A stretch of 64,000 nucleotides of DNA, from NCBI GenBank assembly GCA_009746045.1, contig RPFO01000065.1, forward strand, positions 4,541,785-4,605,784, in the 5' to 3' direction. Source of the DNA: Mesostigma viride (lineage: Eukaryota > Streptophyta > Mesostigmatophyceae > Mesostigmatales > Mesostigmataceae). The notes beneath the pieces are model-generated. The model was given only the letters and a program-made list of their open reading frames with translations, searched no databases and was not told the DNA's origin. Positions 1 through 12,098 of this stretch are shown here, piece after piece. Position 1 is the stretch's first letter. Each line of letters begins with the position of its first letter. Position numbers and translations under genes: made by a program.

Positions 1-1180
1 CCATAGCAGAGCTCGAAGGTCGTGGTGCGCGTGAAACGTACGTACCTATGCCCTTTGTCGGTAGTACGTGCCGTTGGGGTCAAATTGGGTGCCGCCAAAA
101 TCGGGCCGACGCGTCAATAGACTGAGGCCGTCGATGAGTGCCATCATGCGGCTTGGGTCACTTCTGTTGGAGAACTTCAGCTAAGTTAACTTAACGCAAA
201 CCACTGGTCAGACGCCCGCGTCGGGAACCGGCCCAACGGCTCTCCCGCAACAGAAAATTACGCGGCATACTGCATAAGTCGTCGGATGGTTACATTTCGA
301 CGGTCAAGATTTCATGATGAGGTTTGCGTTCAATTTGCCGCAGTTTGCCGCCCAGAGAAAGTAGTTGTTGGACTCGTTGCCCACGATGAAACACAATCAA
401 GCAAGCCGTTTCCGGCCCCACCGTGTAGGTCATGTAGTCGCTCTTCACGTCAGCCAGCCGTAATTTCAATGCACAAGGCTACACATTTCCATCTCCATTC
501 ATATTCATAATCCTGCACGACTCGAAAACGCGGACAAGATAACGGCAGGCTCGAGCTACCATGGTCCGGATTCTCCCGATTTCTGGCCTGCGCTGGTTGT
601 CTCCTTGATATTGGCAACTCTCTCCGGTAAGAGATTTTCCGCAGTTTGGCTGTTTCGAAACGTTAATTAAGTGAGATGCCTTCGGATCAGGAGACTCACA
701 CAGCCGCGAAATCATGCCAAAGGTCATATGTTCGATCCCTTGCTGGTAGCTTCTGAGCTTTCTTATTTTCTGTGTTCCGCGGAATCTCAGATTTGGGCCG
801 CTAGCGTTTTCACGTTTGTTGCTTTCTGATCCGACGACAACGTTGTGCCTTGCTCGTGTGACATCTGGCGCATGGTGTGATTCATGTGTATGGTGCTGCC
901 TTGCCACATGGGGCTGCTTTGCTGCCATAAGAGTGAGTGTTGGGTTCTACACATTTGCTGCATGGACCGTTAGGTGCTGGTGAGCTCTTCCTTGTAGAAC
1001 GCTTACATCTATGTCAAGGATCTGATTTCTTTTCCTCTTGCGTATATTGTGTCGGTTTGTTTATTTCTTGCAGGGACCACGAGAGTAAAATGCAAGCGGT
1101 TCCACTTTCAAGTCAGCATGTGACGCCCTGTCGACCGGCCCGCTTTGTTAGCTAGTAGCTACCATATAGTATTTGATGAT
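1..1180. other. No supported gene
   Basis: Mixed-composition sequence. Several open frames under 150 codons occur on both strands, but none shows a recognisable domain, a repeated coding pattern or convincing codon structure. I see no RNA gene or mobile-element end here. Confidence 0.6.
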
Positions 1181-1331
1181 AGGCATTGAATGCGGAAGAT
1201 GTCATAACGCCATAACAGACTGTGTTGAACAGGCATTGAATGCCGAAGATGTCATAACGCCATAACAGACTGTGTTGAACAGGCATATTTGAATGCCGAA
1301 GATGTACATAACGCCATAACAGTGTTGAATA
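1181..1331. repeat. Tandem repeat, 50-bp unit, three copies
   Basis: Three head-to-tail copies start at 1181, 1231 and 1281. The unit begins AGGCATTGAATGC and contains CATAACGCCATAACAG. The third copy is diverged by small insertions and deletions. No coding role is apparent. Confidence 0.85.
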
Positions 1332-1496
1332 GTTGAATCAACGGGTTCTTGCAGCTGTAAACATTAAAATTATTCAAACATTTAATGAAAAAATCATTAT
1401 TGTTCGTGCTGTTTTGAACAGCGGTTGTTACTGGCACTGCATGCATGTGTCTGCTGCCAGCATATTGCATTATGGGTGTGTTTTTCAGCGCTGTGT

Positions 1497-1803
1497 TTTC
1501 TCACTTTTCTCACGTCCTGTTTTTCTCGCTTTTCTCACTTTTCTCACGTCCTGATTTTCTCACTTTTCTCACGTTTCACACCTCCCGTTTTTCTCACTTT
1601 TCTCACGTCCTGTTTTTTGAGATTTTTCTCACGTTTTTCCCCTTTTTTCACCTTTTTGGGGCAATCTCACCCGGGTGAGATTGCCCTTTTCTCACCCATT
1701 TCTCACCCTATTTTCTCACTTTTCTCACCCATTCTCACCCATTTCTCACCCTTTTTCTCACCCATCTCACCCTTTTTCTCACCTTTTCTCACCCATTCTC
1801 AAA
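1497..1803. repeat. Pyrimidine-rich TTTCTCAC array
   Basis: About 300 bp made almost entirely of degenerate TTTTCTCAC, CTCACCC and CTCACGTCCTG units. The plus strand is nearly free of purines apart from the A and G of these units. It is open in several frames only because the unit lacks stop codons. Confidence 0.8.
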
Positions 1804-2528
1804 GCCGAGTTCCTAGTGTGCCAAATGGCGCGATTCTAGATAACATATGTTGCTTTACAGGTATCCGACGGTGGGCGTCCCCAACATCTACTGCTCCAAT
1901 TTTGGTACTTTTGAAATTCCATGCCTGGAGCGCAAAGTTTGCAATATATGTGCCGTTTGTAGCTCTAGCTCTATAATAACCTGACCAACCCCGCATTCCT
2001 CAAAGTAGCACTTGTTGCCTATTCTCAAATGTTATGCGAATCACATGATTAGGATCTGCTTCACGATTGCTATTGCTCGAGATTCAATTAAGAATGATTG
2101 AGATCAATAAATGATGAACCAAATAAACCAAATTAGGCCACTTGACAAGTTCATGATCCATTTAAATTGTACAATTAAGCGATTAATTAATTCATAAATC
2201 ATACATTACATGGGATACCCCCGTCGACGAGCTAGTGGTACGTACAATGAAACATTTGAGTTTGTAACATGTCTCCATGGATATATACATGTATGCTGGA
2301 CCTCGCGCATCTCAGCCCTCTAAGAAATGTTATTTGAACTCAGGTCTAGATCTAAATATATACATGATCTGGATAATATTATACACTTCCTTAAAAGAGC
2401 ATGAATCGAGCTTTACAATTCAGGACAAGGAACTCGTTTGCAAATCACGGCTGAAAGGCAAGTGCTCACAACGAAGCACGTGCTCTCAAGGCTGTCCACC
2501 TCGTCCAACCAAGCCCGGGCGAGCTGGC
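1804..2528. other. No supported gene
   Basis: AT-rich sequence downstream (on the minus strand) of the transposase-like gene. It contains A/T-rich stretches around 2090-2220 and no coding or structural feature that I can support. Confidence 0.5.
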
Positions 2529-5500
2529 CTACTGAACAGGTCTCTTCTTGGCCAAGTTCGTGAGCCGTTTCTCGACGTCTGTCGGAATGGTCAAGATGGC
2601 CTGGCGATTGTTAGCTGGGTTGACAACAATGGTGTGTTCGAACCCCGCGTCCATGCACAGGTAGCAATTGACCAAGTTTGGCTGTTCAGGTTGGGCATCG
2701 GCGTCCATTTTGAACATCGTCGCCATACCCGGAAATCTGTCCCAGTAGCGCACCCCCACCACCCATTGTCCCTTACGGAACAACTCCCTATCGACCTTGC
2801 CGTTTCTGTCGGCCACTCGCCTCACGAAAGTAGCGGCCACCTGATAAGGCTCCTGCAAGACTTCCGCTAGCCAATATGGATGATCTGGATCGTGGGACCC
2901 ATCACCAGAGTAGGACTCGACGGCAAAAATGTCTCGCAGCTTCAGTCTCCTTCCCATCATCGTCCTCTCTGCCTGTAGTCTGTTCAGTCGCGTCCCTGCG
3001 TGCCCCCCTTGTCCGTTTGGGTTCCTTTGCACTGGCTCCCCCAGTTTGTGGAGCTTCATCCGAGCACCTCCCACATTCCAGCCGTCCATGTCGGTCCACT
3101 CCTTTCGACAATCCCACCACCTTTCCTCGGCGCACGCACCGCCACAATAGCAGGAATACTGGCGCAGCATTAAGCGCGTCACATTCGACTTGTCCATGCG
3201 CCACCAGTGCGCCTTCTTCACTCCTTTGATTTCGCCGCGCCCTGGGCTGTAAGGAAGCACCTGCGCGTCGAAGACAAGATTTGCACAAGGGAAAGTTGAA
3301 GTTACGAGACCATCGAGCTAGTTGTGTTTTATTAAGCACTCCTGATCGCCAGGACTCCAAGAACGCCCTAGAAACGACGGCCGGCGTAACTATTCCCTGA
3401 ACGAGGACTGTACACTTAATTACCTCGGGGAACTCGAAGAAGTTACGCCTGGTCGTTGTGGTCCCGCCCACCGCCCCCGACGCCAGATTCTCCACCAACT
3501 GGGCGGCCGTCTGTTTGTCCTGGTTCTCTTCCCTGATGTGCCACCTCCTCAACATGCACTTCACAGTCCCACCAGCTCCATCCACCTCCCCCTTTCCGTG
3601 CTGCTCCCCAAAGTAATTCCACTCAAATGACTCCAGGTGCGGATCCTCCGTCAGCAGCCGGGCCATTTCCGCGATCACATTCCTTGACTTGAACTGCATG
3701 GAGCAATTGTCCGACCACCCAATGAAGCGCTTCACCTCTACCCCTTCTGACCGTAGTGTCGCCAGGATTTTGAGGATAGCAAAACGGAGGGCCCGCCCGT
3801 CCCTTTTCATTCCGCCCTGTCCGATGAAGTGAAACTCCCTTCTCACGACCTTTCCCGACGCTGGATCCAAGTAGCGCACGATCCAGGGCATAAGGACGAA
3901 TGTGACTGGATGCCAATACTGTGCTTGGAGATTGTGATAGGTGTAAGACTGGTAGTTCTCGGCGTAATCTGTGTGGCATACAAGGTCCCCCACCCGCATC
4001 CTTGAGAGACATTCCTTGGAGGCGTCCGCTTGCCACCACGCGTTGAAGCAATGCTGGATGAAGTCCGGCCACTTGTCCACAATCGCCTCCTTTAGCTCCG
4101 TTGGTGTGGACTTGACGTCGACTTGCGTCAATCGCTGCCCACCAGCCTTTGCGATCTCGTCACAGTCGTCCTGCATATGCGCAATGTGCACATACAGAAA
4201 AGACATCAACTTCGACCCACCAATGACCTGTAGGAAGAAAAAAGACAGGACCTCAGGAAAAATTGAAAAAGAAACGCCTTGGGGCGCAACCACTCCACTA
4301 AAAATTACCTCTGGCCCAAGAACCTCAGGAAACATTGCTTAAGAAACGCCTTGGGGCGCAACCACTCCACTAAAAATTACCTCTGGCCCAAGAACCTCAG
4401 GAAACATTGCAAAAGAAACGCCTTGGGGCGCAACCACTCCACTAAAAATTACCTCTGGCCCAAGAACCGCACCCGGCGGCACATCCTGCATCTCGTATCT
4501 GGTCCATGAAATCAGGTGGTTGGAAGCCTCCTCCCGTTCGCATAACATGAAGTTCCGAATTCCACACTTGGGAGCCCGGCAAGTGCCCAACACACAAGCC
4601 TTACGCCGGATCGAGCAAACCCCCAACTCCTCGCCCAGGTCATGATCGGGCACCCCTTCCTCGTCGTCCAGCACCCTCCCATGCATGGGCAGATCCTCAA
4701 GTTCGCCCTGAAAAGGCTGAACCTGCGGCCGCGACGACCCCACAGACGACCTCGAACCTCCCCCCTCCCTCATCCCCTCCACCTCACAAGTAAACTTGTT
4801 CACCCACTCTGTCGTGTGAGTGGCTTTGAAAATGGAACATGTGGGCACGGAGGACCCCACGTCGAGCTGGCTACCATGATCGCACGCGTGGCATTCAGGT
4901 CCGCACTCGCATCTGGCATGAAAAGTTGCACGAAATTTGGCCAACCCCCCAACCATGGACTGCATGGTAGTGTGGTGCTGGCATGCGCACAAGTTCCGCA
5001 TTTTCCACCGCCCCTTGACGCATGCGGGCATATGCTTGCAAAAAGAAGTGTATCCCACATGAACTGTGCTCTTCTGATTCGTGCGAGGCATTGACATCCC
5101 CTCCTCCGTCTCCATAATCACCTGATTTCCCCCCCTCACGCCCTCCTCTCCCTCCACCCCCCCCCCTCCCTAGTGTCCATCCGCCGCGGTGGCTTCAACT
5201 CCGGATGGCGGGAAATGAACACTTCGTAAATCTTCGACTTGGAGACAGTATAGTAGCGCGCACCCTCCGAAAACGCTAGTGTATGTTTGTAATCCTTTCT
5301 TGTCCATTCACAATGAACATCCTTCATGTTCGGAGACGCCCGCGTCAAGTTATCATCCCTCCAGCACGCTTGTATCAGGGCAATGACTTCCGTCGGAAGC
5401 TCGTCTTTCCTCCTCCTCCTCTCTGGCGCACTCATCAAAAGGTCGTCCTCCCCTTCTTCCATTCCATCCCTGTGACCCCGAACAGTTGCGACAAAGCGCC

Positions 5501-5951
5501 TGTCAATCCCGAACGCGCGCTCCACAATCCTGTCCGGGACGCCCTCCATTGCCTTCGTAACAAGTCCACACAAGGCCCACCTAAGCCCACGATCCTTCTC
5601 AGATGTTCCCAAGTCGCCAAAAGCCTTCTTGATGGTATCCCGAAGAGATTCCGCCCAACTTTCAGGAAGCCCGTCGTCACAGTTCTTCCTCTTCTTAATG
5701 CCGTTGCTCTCGGCCACCATGGCATTTAGTCTTGAAGCTGCGCAAGACAGAACCTCCGCGCTCATCTCTGGCGTCCTGTGGTTGTTTGCTTTCACGCGTT
5801 CCGCCATGATAGGAAAGATGTCATTGGCAATTTTGTACCCCTTGTTCTCGATGTACTTGTCGCTCCGGGGACCGCGAAGTGCAGGCTCCCGGTCGTCCTT
5901 GGACAAGGGACGCGAACCGTCGGAAACGGCCCCCCGCCCCGATTGCGCCAT
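2529..5951 (-). CDS. DDE-transposase-like Cys-rich protein, multi-exon
   Basis: Not assignable to a named superfamily with certainty; I read it as a transposase-derived protein. Exons on the minus strand: 5951-4453, 4227-3424 and 3260-2529, about 1,000 residues. Both introns start GTAATT directly after a GAG codon and end in CAG, and all junctions are phase 0. The first exon has a lysine/arginine-rich region and a Cys/His segment (CACQHH, then CECGPEC). The third has an acidic-residue series resembling a DDE core: DYAEN, then SDNCS, then GKGEVDGAGG about 60 residues later. The last exon has CYCGGAC and a YWDRFPG-containing chromatin-reader-like tail. A ten-base C run at 5157-5166 separates two frames, so one base is probably missing or extra there. 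ATG at 5951 is the most likely start; upstream ATGs exist. Terminal inverted repeats were not found. Confidence 0.5.
3261..3423 (-). other. Intron of the transposase-like gene
   Basis: Donor GAG|GTAATTAAG and acceptor GCGCAG|GTG give a phase-0 junction that joins the two long frames and removes the in-frame shift between them. It contains the palindromic motif described at 6098-6650 (here at 3372-3391). Confidence 0.6.
4228..4452 (-). other. Intron carrying three 72-bp repeats
   Basis: Donor GAG|GTAATT at 4453/4452 and acceptor TTCCTACAG|GTC at 4228/4227, preceded by a good pyrimidine tract. A 72-bp unit is repeated three times (unit starts on the plus strand at 4271, 4343 and 4415). Each unit repeats the last exon codons and the donor itself, so potential 5' splice sites occur at 4452, 4380 and 4308, spaced by exactly 24 codons. 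Confidence 0.65.
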
Positions 5952-6097
5952 CAGACTTTGGTCAGACGGCAGCTGATTTTTTTCGCCTCTTAATCCCGCG
6001 GCACCGAAAGCCCTGAGGATGAGTAATGATAAATAATCACCATTAAAGACACGACGAAAACGATGGGCATCAAACAAGAACGACAAGCGTCATTAAT

Positions 6098-6650
6098 AAC
6101 GCCGGCCGGCGCAACTGGATACATGTAAACCATACAAAAGTGATTTTATGAAACACATACAGTTTGTCATTAATAACGACGGCCGGCGTAACTCGGGCGC
6201 AATTAAAAACCATTAAGAAGCAACTCAGGATATGCAGGCAGAAATCCTTCAGGTGTAAAAAAGATGTACAAACACACTTTTGGTAATGGGGCCTGATTGC
6301 GCAACTGCAAGATACCATTGGAAACGCCGGCCGGCGCAACTGGATGCATGTACATAAACCATACAAAAGTGATTTGCACAAAACCCCTACAATTTGTCAT
6401 GAGTAACGACGGCCGGCGTAACTCGGTTGCATTTGAAAACCACAAAGAAGCAACTCAGGTAGTGAAGGCGGAAATCCCAGAGGTGATAAAATGTTCACCA
6501 ACACAAAATGTTGATAAGCGTGCAAGCTTTTGCAAATGCGCGCAAGATACCATTGGAAACGCCGGCCGGCGCAACTGGAACACCAAAACAAAAAACTTGA
6601 TTTGCACGAAACCCATTCAGTTCGTCATGGATAACGACGGCCGGCGCAAC
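6098..6650. repeat. Tandem ~230-bp repeats of CGCCGGCCGGCG palindromes
   Basis: About two and a half copies of a 229-235 bp unit. Each has two palindromic cores: AACGCCGGCCGGCGCAACT (6098, 6323, 6558) and AACGACGGCCGGCGTAACT or a close variant (6175, 6405, 6633). On the minus strand these read GTTGCGCC..GGCGTT, the motif found in both introns of the neighbouring gene. The block could be a long upstream intron or leader of that gene. Confidence 0.75.
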
Positions 6651-6984
6651 TTCATGGCACTCACCACTTTCACCAAATGCCATGTCGCCATTATATTGAG
6701 GAAAGCGAAGTATGCCCACTTAAAGCTGTGGTCTGCAGAACATTGACACAAAATATGCATGGTATTTCAAGCAATGAATGCTATGTGTCAGGCATCAATG
6801 TCTTTATTGTATCCAAATGTGGTTAGGACGGAGGTTTACATTGGTTGCTATTTTAAGACAATGGCGTATAACCAAACATTGCACACACTCAAGAGTGTAC
6901 TTATGCTGAACTGGAAAGGAACAATAAACCCCAATAAGGTAGATATTTTTCTTTTACATTTTAATTTTTTATATACTAGTTTAT
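6651..6984. other. No supported gene
   Basis: AT-rich sequence with no coding or structural signal that I can defend. Confidence 0.5.
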
Positions 6985-8366
6985 TCGGGGTTCTTTGAAC
7001 GGAGTTTCTTCTATACGTGAATGCGGGAACAAGAGGCCGCTGGATGAGCGGCTTATAGGTCGCAGTGTTTACTCGTAGCTGTTTGGCTAGAGCTTTTGTG
7101 ATTAGTAGATGCAATATAGTGCATGGTTGAAAAATGAATTAAATAAAATGTGCGTTCCGCGCTTGGGTTGATTATACCCGGGCGGAACGGGGCGTGAGGT
7201 GCAGTGCCCCTGAAAAGAACAACCTACGCATTATTTAATACTAGCCGTGCAGATTCGGGATATTCTACCCCCGGTCTGTACGGTTAGCGTCTTACTAGCA
7301 TCCACTAAACATAAGGGTTTAATGACGTCAGTTAGCTAGGGATAAGGGAGGTTTTGCGACTAAAAGCCGCTCTGGCTGGTTTTGTCGGCCTCTTTCTTTG
7401 CTCGTTGTCGTTGCGGCGGCAGCCGCAGCTATGGGTGCTGCGGAGCAAAATCCCAAAAGCACTGGTTGCACTGGCCACTTGGCCAGTGGTGAGACTTCCA
7501 GTTGTTAACCGGCCAGGCGTAGTTCCTCGCCCGGTTAACTAAAAGAAAAGAAAAAGATTACCTCCGGTCCGCACCTTTTCCCCAGCTTGGGGTCTTTGGT
7601 GGGCCGGATGCCGTGACAGGTGCTCAACTGTCGCTTGGTCGGCCCAGTGCGCGAGCTGGTGCTCCGTACCTGGGGATGCTTGCACCCCGGGTTGGAGCCG
7701 GATGGCTGGCACTGGCGACCCGTGTCTCGGTCCGCGGCCTGCGGCTTTTTCTTCGGAAATTGCTGCTGGCCAGCAAACTTTGCAATTGCCTTCCGCCGAG
7801 GGGGGGGTGGTTGGGGCTGGGGACGGCGATGGGAAAAGCGTCTAAGCTAGAAATTTTTTCCCCACGCATAGAAACCTCGGGGGGAATGCGGTCTTGGCTG
7901 AACGGACTCTCGTTCAGCCAGGTGCCTGGGGCTGTGGCCTCGGGCATCCGGGCTGGCGGGGCCTGGGCTAGGTCCACGTTTTTTCTCGAAGCACCCCGGG
8001 TCTATGGGGAGATGGCCATAGCGGTACCGACTCGGGGCCCGAGAGGGGTCATGATAGGCTGGCCGTGCGCAATCGCAGTGCAAATGCGCTGGGCCTTTTT
8101 GGGCCTGGCCATGCATCCACAGCCGCCGGGCACACGCCTCCCGATGTGGGGGGGCTCCCGTTTTGCGGCAGGGCGGTCACTTGTGACAACGAGCAAGGTG
8201 GAGTGCGGCTTCAAGGGAAAGCCAGGGCGGGGGTGATTGGGCAACGTACTTCATGAAGGGCCTTGAACGGCGTGCCTCCGGGCATGTCAATTAGTGTCAC
8301 ATGTATGCTTCCACTTATTGTTTTAATGAAGATGCTGGTTTTTGTGGGAGCTACGTGGGACATGAA
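6985..8366. repeat. Non-coding repeat element, copy A
   Basis: Starts TCGGGGTTCTTTG and ends GGGACATGAA. Bases 6985-7403 and 8238-8366 reappear almost unchanged in copy B. The 834 bp between them is GC-rich and has no supported coding sequence. It could be a solo LTR or a short non-autonomous element; no target duplication was found. Confidence 0.6.
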
Positions 8367-8946
8367 TCGGGGTTCTTTGAACGGAGTTTCTTCTATACGT
8401 GAATGCGGGAACAAGAGGCCGCTGGATGAGCGGCTTATAGGTCGCAGTGTTTACTCGTAGCTGTTTGGCTAGAGCTTTTGTGATTAGTAGATGCAATATA
8501 GTGCATGGTTGAAAAATGAATTAAATAAAATGTGCGTTCCGCGCTTGGGTTGATTATACCCGGGCGGAACGGGGCGTGAGGTGCAGTGCCCCTGAAAAGA
8601 ACAACCTACGCATTATTTAATACTAGCCGTGCAGATTCGGGATATTCTACCCCCGGTCTGTACGGTTAGCGTCTTACTAGCATCCACTAAACATAAGGGT
8701 TTAATGACGTCAGTTAGCTAGGGATAAGGGAGGTTTTGCGACTAAAAGCCGCTCTGGCTGGTTTTGTCGGCCTCTTTCTTTGCTCCCCACCCACCCACCC
8801 TTGTCTTGGTTGCCTCTAGGGCAACGTACTTCATGAAGGGCCTTGAACGGCGTGCCTCCGGGCATGTCAATTAGTGTCACATGTATGCTTCCACTTATTG
8901 TTTTAATGAAGATGCTGGTTTTTGTGGGAGCTACGTGGGACATGAA
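8367..8946. repeat. Non-coding repeat element, copy B (internal deletion)
   Basis: Directly follows copy A in the same orientation. It keeps the 419-bp left part (8367-8785) and the 129-bp right part (8818-8946) of copy A but has 32 bp of C-rich sequence instead of the 834-bp centre. Confidence 0.65.
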
Positions 8947-8965
8947 ATAATATTATATTATATTA

Positions 8966-9421
8966 TCGTGGTTCTCTGAACATAGTTTCTTTATAGTGAG
9001 ATGGAAGGGTAGCCGCTATAGCTAGGTTATTGGGTTCACGTGACAAACCTTTTGAGGCCGGTGCGGCCTGATCCGGATCAGTCGTGGCCAAAGCTTTGGC
9101 CAGTTTTTTCTTGGCCAGGTGGCAAGAGCTACGTTGAGATATAAACCTGCCACTGTCTAGGTTTCTTGGCTCATGGCGTAGTGATTAACTAGATCTAGAT
9201 TCTTTCTCTCACGCAATATGTGACCTAATAGCCCCGGCAGCCTTACGTAAGCTGCCGGCAATTAGAACGCCACATTGCGTCATTTGTTCAGACGCAACAT
9301 TCCTTTGCCAAGCAATAAGTGTTCCCATGAGCATCGGCGGCCGGGATGTGGCCTGCCTTTTGTATGTGCTCCACTCATTGTTTTAATAAAGAGTCTGGTT
9401 ACCCTGGAGTTCCACGGTTAA
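8966..9421. repeat. Diverged third copy of the element, LTR-like
   Basis: Begins TCGTGGTTCTCTGAAC, recognisably related to the start of copies A and B. It ends with a diverged form of their right end, including TTGTTTTAATAAAGA, a polyadenylation-signal-like motif. A TATA-like ATATAAAC lies near 9140. The arrangement (TATA box, then AATAAA near the end) is that of an LTR, so the series may be solo LTRs in tandem. Confidence 0.4.
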
Positions 9422-11394
9422 TAGAAATTATATTATGCTATATTATGTTATATGAAATAACATTAAAATTAACATAAAATTAAAATTATATATTAATTAT
9501 AGTATATTATATAATTTATATTATATATTATATTCACGATGCTCTGTGTATTAATGAGATATCAGACACACCTACATCACATCGCCTTCGCCTTGATGTT
9601 TCCGTTGTATGGGTCCGGTCGGGCGTTGGTAGCTGGTCGACAACAATTCTACATTTCCTAAAAAAAAATGCGACCGTGCCTACATTCGAAGGCGCGCTGT
9701 GGCTGACCTGAACTATCGGTGAACACCTCGGCGTCACTTGACCGGCCTAGGTTGACATTTCGGCAGAGTAACGCTGCTTAAAGGATCATTGCGTAGTTCG
9801 CGCGATTTGGCTCTTTATATATGTTTTTGGAGACGACGAGCAAGCATCCGATTGGTCAGCCAATTCCTGTCCAGTCCTCGGACAGTGTCCAATCCGGTGC
9901 TTGGGATCCAGAAAACGTGCTCGAGCCTGGCCACTCTGTCGCGGGCGCCGCGCTAGTGGCGTCGCGCCCAAACCTGACCAGGCCATAGGAAAGGGCGGGG
10001 GCGAATGCAAGAATTATTGTTATATCCTGACCTGTCCTGGGGAAGGTCCGGGGCGAATGCAAGAATTAATATACCTGCGTATGCAACCAACACGGCCGAT
10101 CCACATACATAATCCGACTGAGCTGGACGGTACGGACCAAATTTCGGTGCAAATTGAGGCCCAAAAGCTATGTCGGCACGGTGCGCGCACCCCTTGCGGT
10201 AGTGGCCATGGCGACTGCCTTTAGACGAAACGTGACAAATCTGGCACGCGGAAAGCAGAAAAAATGCTCGATTGTTGGAGAAAATTAGTTACTGATTCTA
10301 ATTTATGGCGGGATGGTTGCGATCTATAATGTCGCGGGCTTTTTTTCTTTGCCATCGGCAGGGGGGGTCCGGCCTGAATTTCTGTCGGGATGAATAAAGT
10401 ATAATGGATGCCTGCCGGGTTGATTGTCGATTGTTGCCAGTTTTGATGGTCGTAAGGAAAGCTAGTTTAATGATGTTTCTAAAGCCGTAAAAATTCCCGC
10501 TGCTATCTTTACCTTTCCCGTCATTTTGCGGTAAGATAACATTAGCCCTGCGCGATGCGTACTGCCCAACCACTCCATGAAAGGGTGGACTTTCTTGTGC
10601 GCCTGGGCACGAATAAATGCCCGTTATGGTACGTTCTTGTGTTAAACGTCTTAAGCTAGCGTTTTCCTGCTTTCTTAGCTCGTTGAGCGTAAGCTTTTTG
10701 CCTTCTTTCCGGCCAGATGCAGCCAGAAAGTTGCGGGTCCTGGCGCTGCATCGCTGGATTCCTGGGTGTCTTTTAGCTAGTTAATCGTCTGTGACGTGGC
10801 TGGCTTTCTGCAGCGCGTGGCCCGCAACCTGTCGGGAAGGTGTAATGCTTTTATTTCCATGCTTCTCTGAAATTTCTTGTGCTTTATAGACAGTTGTGTT
10901 CGAGGAAATTCACGCGGTCTTCCTAAGCAGCGGCATCATTTTCCCCAGACACTGACGAGCTGGCACCTGTCTCCTAAAGAGAGCGGCTCGTGCTTGTTAG
11001 AAAGGAGGCAGTGTGCATTTTGCGGGACACAATGCTTTGGTGGCACATGCGTCAGGTAGGCTGTTCCAATGGTCTCTTCACCTTTCCCACTGAGTAAATG
11101 TTAGCATTTGTCATGCTAACCAGAGCAGCTAGCCACAGGTTGGCTGGATAAAAAGTCAGCTTATTTTCTCTTTATATACTGCGTGTGTGGTCCTCCACGT
11201 GTCCGGCTTGTTGGGCATTTTGGAAGAGGGTTTATAATGTGTTGTTGGGTGGAACAACTTGGTTGTTGGCACAAAATCACACATTATTAGCCTGAGATAG
11301 GCATGACATATGCTGCTCAGGCGTGTCGTCCTACCAGCCTTGTTGTTAAGGGTAGACTCACAAGGCTGGCTGTGCCGATGGAGGGGTGGGGCGT
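9422..11394. other. No supported gene
   Basis: Starts with about 115 bp of nearly pure A/T (9422-9538), then mixed sequence. Short open frames (up to about 107 codons) show no domain. No RNA gene was recognised. Confidence 0.5.
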
Positions 11395-11826
11395 GCTAGC
11401 CCCCCCACACACCCACGCATGCATGCTAGCCCACCCCCACACCCACGCATGCATGCTAGCCCACACTCACACCCACGCATGCATGCTAGCCCACCCCCAC
11501 ACCCACGCATGCATGCTAGCCCCCCCACACACCCACGCATGCATGCCAGCCCCCCCCACACCCACGCATGCATGACAGCCCCCCCCACACCCACGCATGC
11601 ATGCTAGCCCCACACACACACCCACGCATGCATGCCAGCCCCCATACACACCCACGCATGCATGCCAGCCCCCCCCACACTTACGCATGCATGCTAGCCC
11701 CCCACACACACCCACGCATGCATGCCAGCCCCCCCACACACCCACGCATGCAGGCTAGCCCACCCCCACACCCACGCATGCATGCCAGCCCACCCCCACA
11801 CCCACGCGTGCATGCCAGCCCACCCC
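11395..11826. repeat. Minisatellite, ~30-bp unit, about 14 copies
   Basis: Unit CACCCACGCATGCATGCTAG plus a variable C/A-rich stretch. CGCATGCATG is conserved in nearly every copy, while the C/A tract varies in length. Open frames on both strands are a by-product of the unit length. Confidence 0.9.
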
Positions 11827-12098
11827 TAGCTTGAGCGTGCTTGTAAAGTTTTTGCATGGTTTATTAAAATGAGTGGAATATGTATTTATTGCATTAAATG
11901 TTAATTTTATCATGAATGAAAATGGTCAACATTGCCGAAGTGCCCCTAAATTGCTCAATATTGTGTGCTCAAGAATTCAATGAGGATTGTCATCATGGAA
12001 ACCCGCACAAATTCACGATTCCGGGCATGCATGTGAAAGTATCAAGAACAATTTTCAATTAAGAATGGTATCTCATTGTTCCATGAATCAATATGACT
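11827..12098. other. No supported gene
   Basis: AT-rich spacer between the minisatellite and the start of the 70-bp satellite. Nothing recognisable. Confidence 0.5.

Noticed and set aside
479-928. 149-codon open frame on the minus strand
   Set aside because: No domain, no repeat of coding pattern and ordinary composition; length is compatible with chance.
1425-1976. 183-codon frame rich in Phe, Leu and Ser
   Set aside because: Produced by the TTTCTCAC array, which lacks stops.
2277-3229. Plus-strand frames of 117-197 codons
   Set aside because: Lie opposite exons of the minus-strand transposase-like gene and have no domain.
7613-8236. 207-codon plus-strand frame in repeat copy A
   Set aside because: GC-rich; lies in the part deleted from copy B, with no domain and competing frames on both strands.
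11303-11834. Overlapping frames rich in His, Met and Pro
   Set aside because: Reading of the 30-bp minisatellite in several frames and on both strands.
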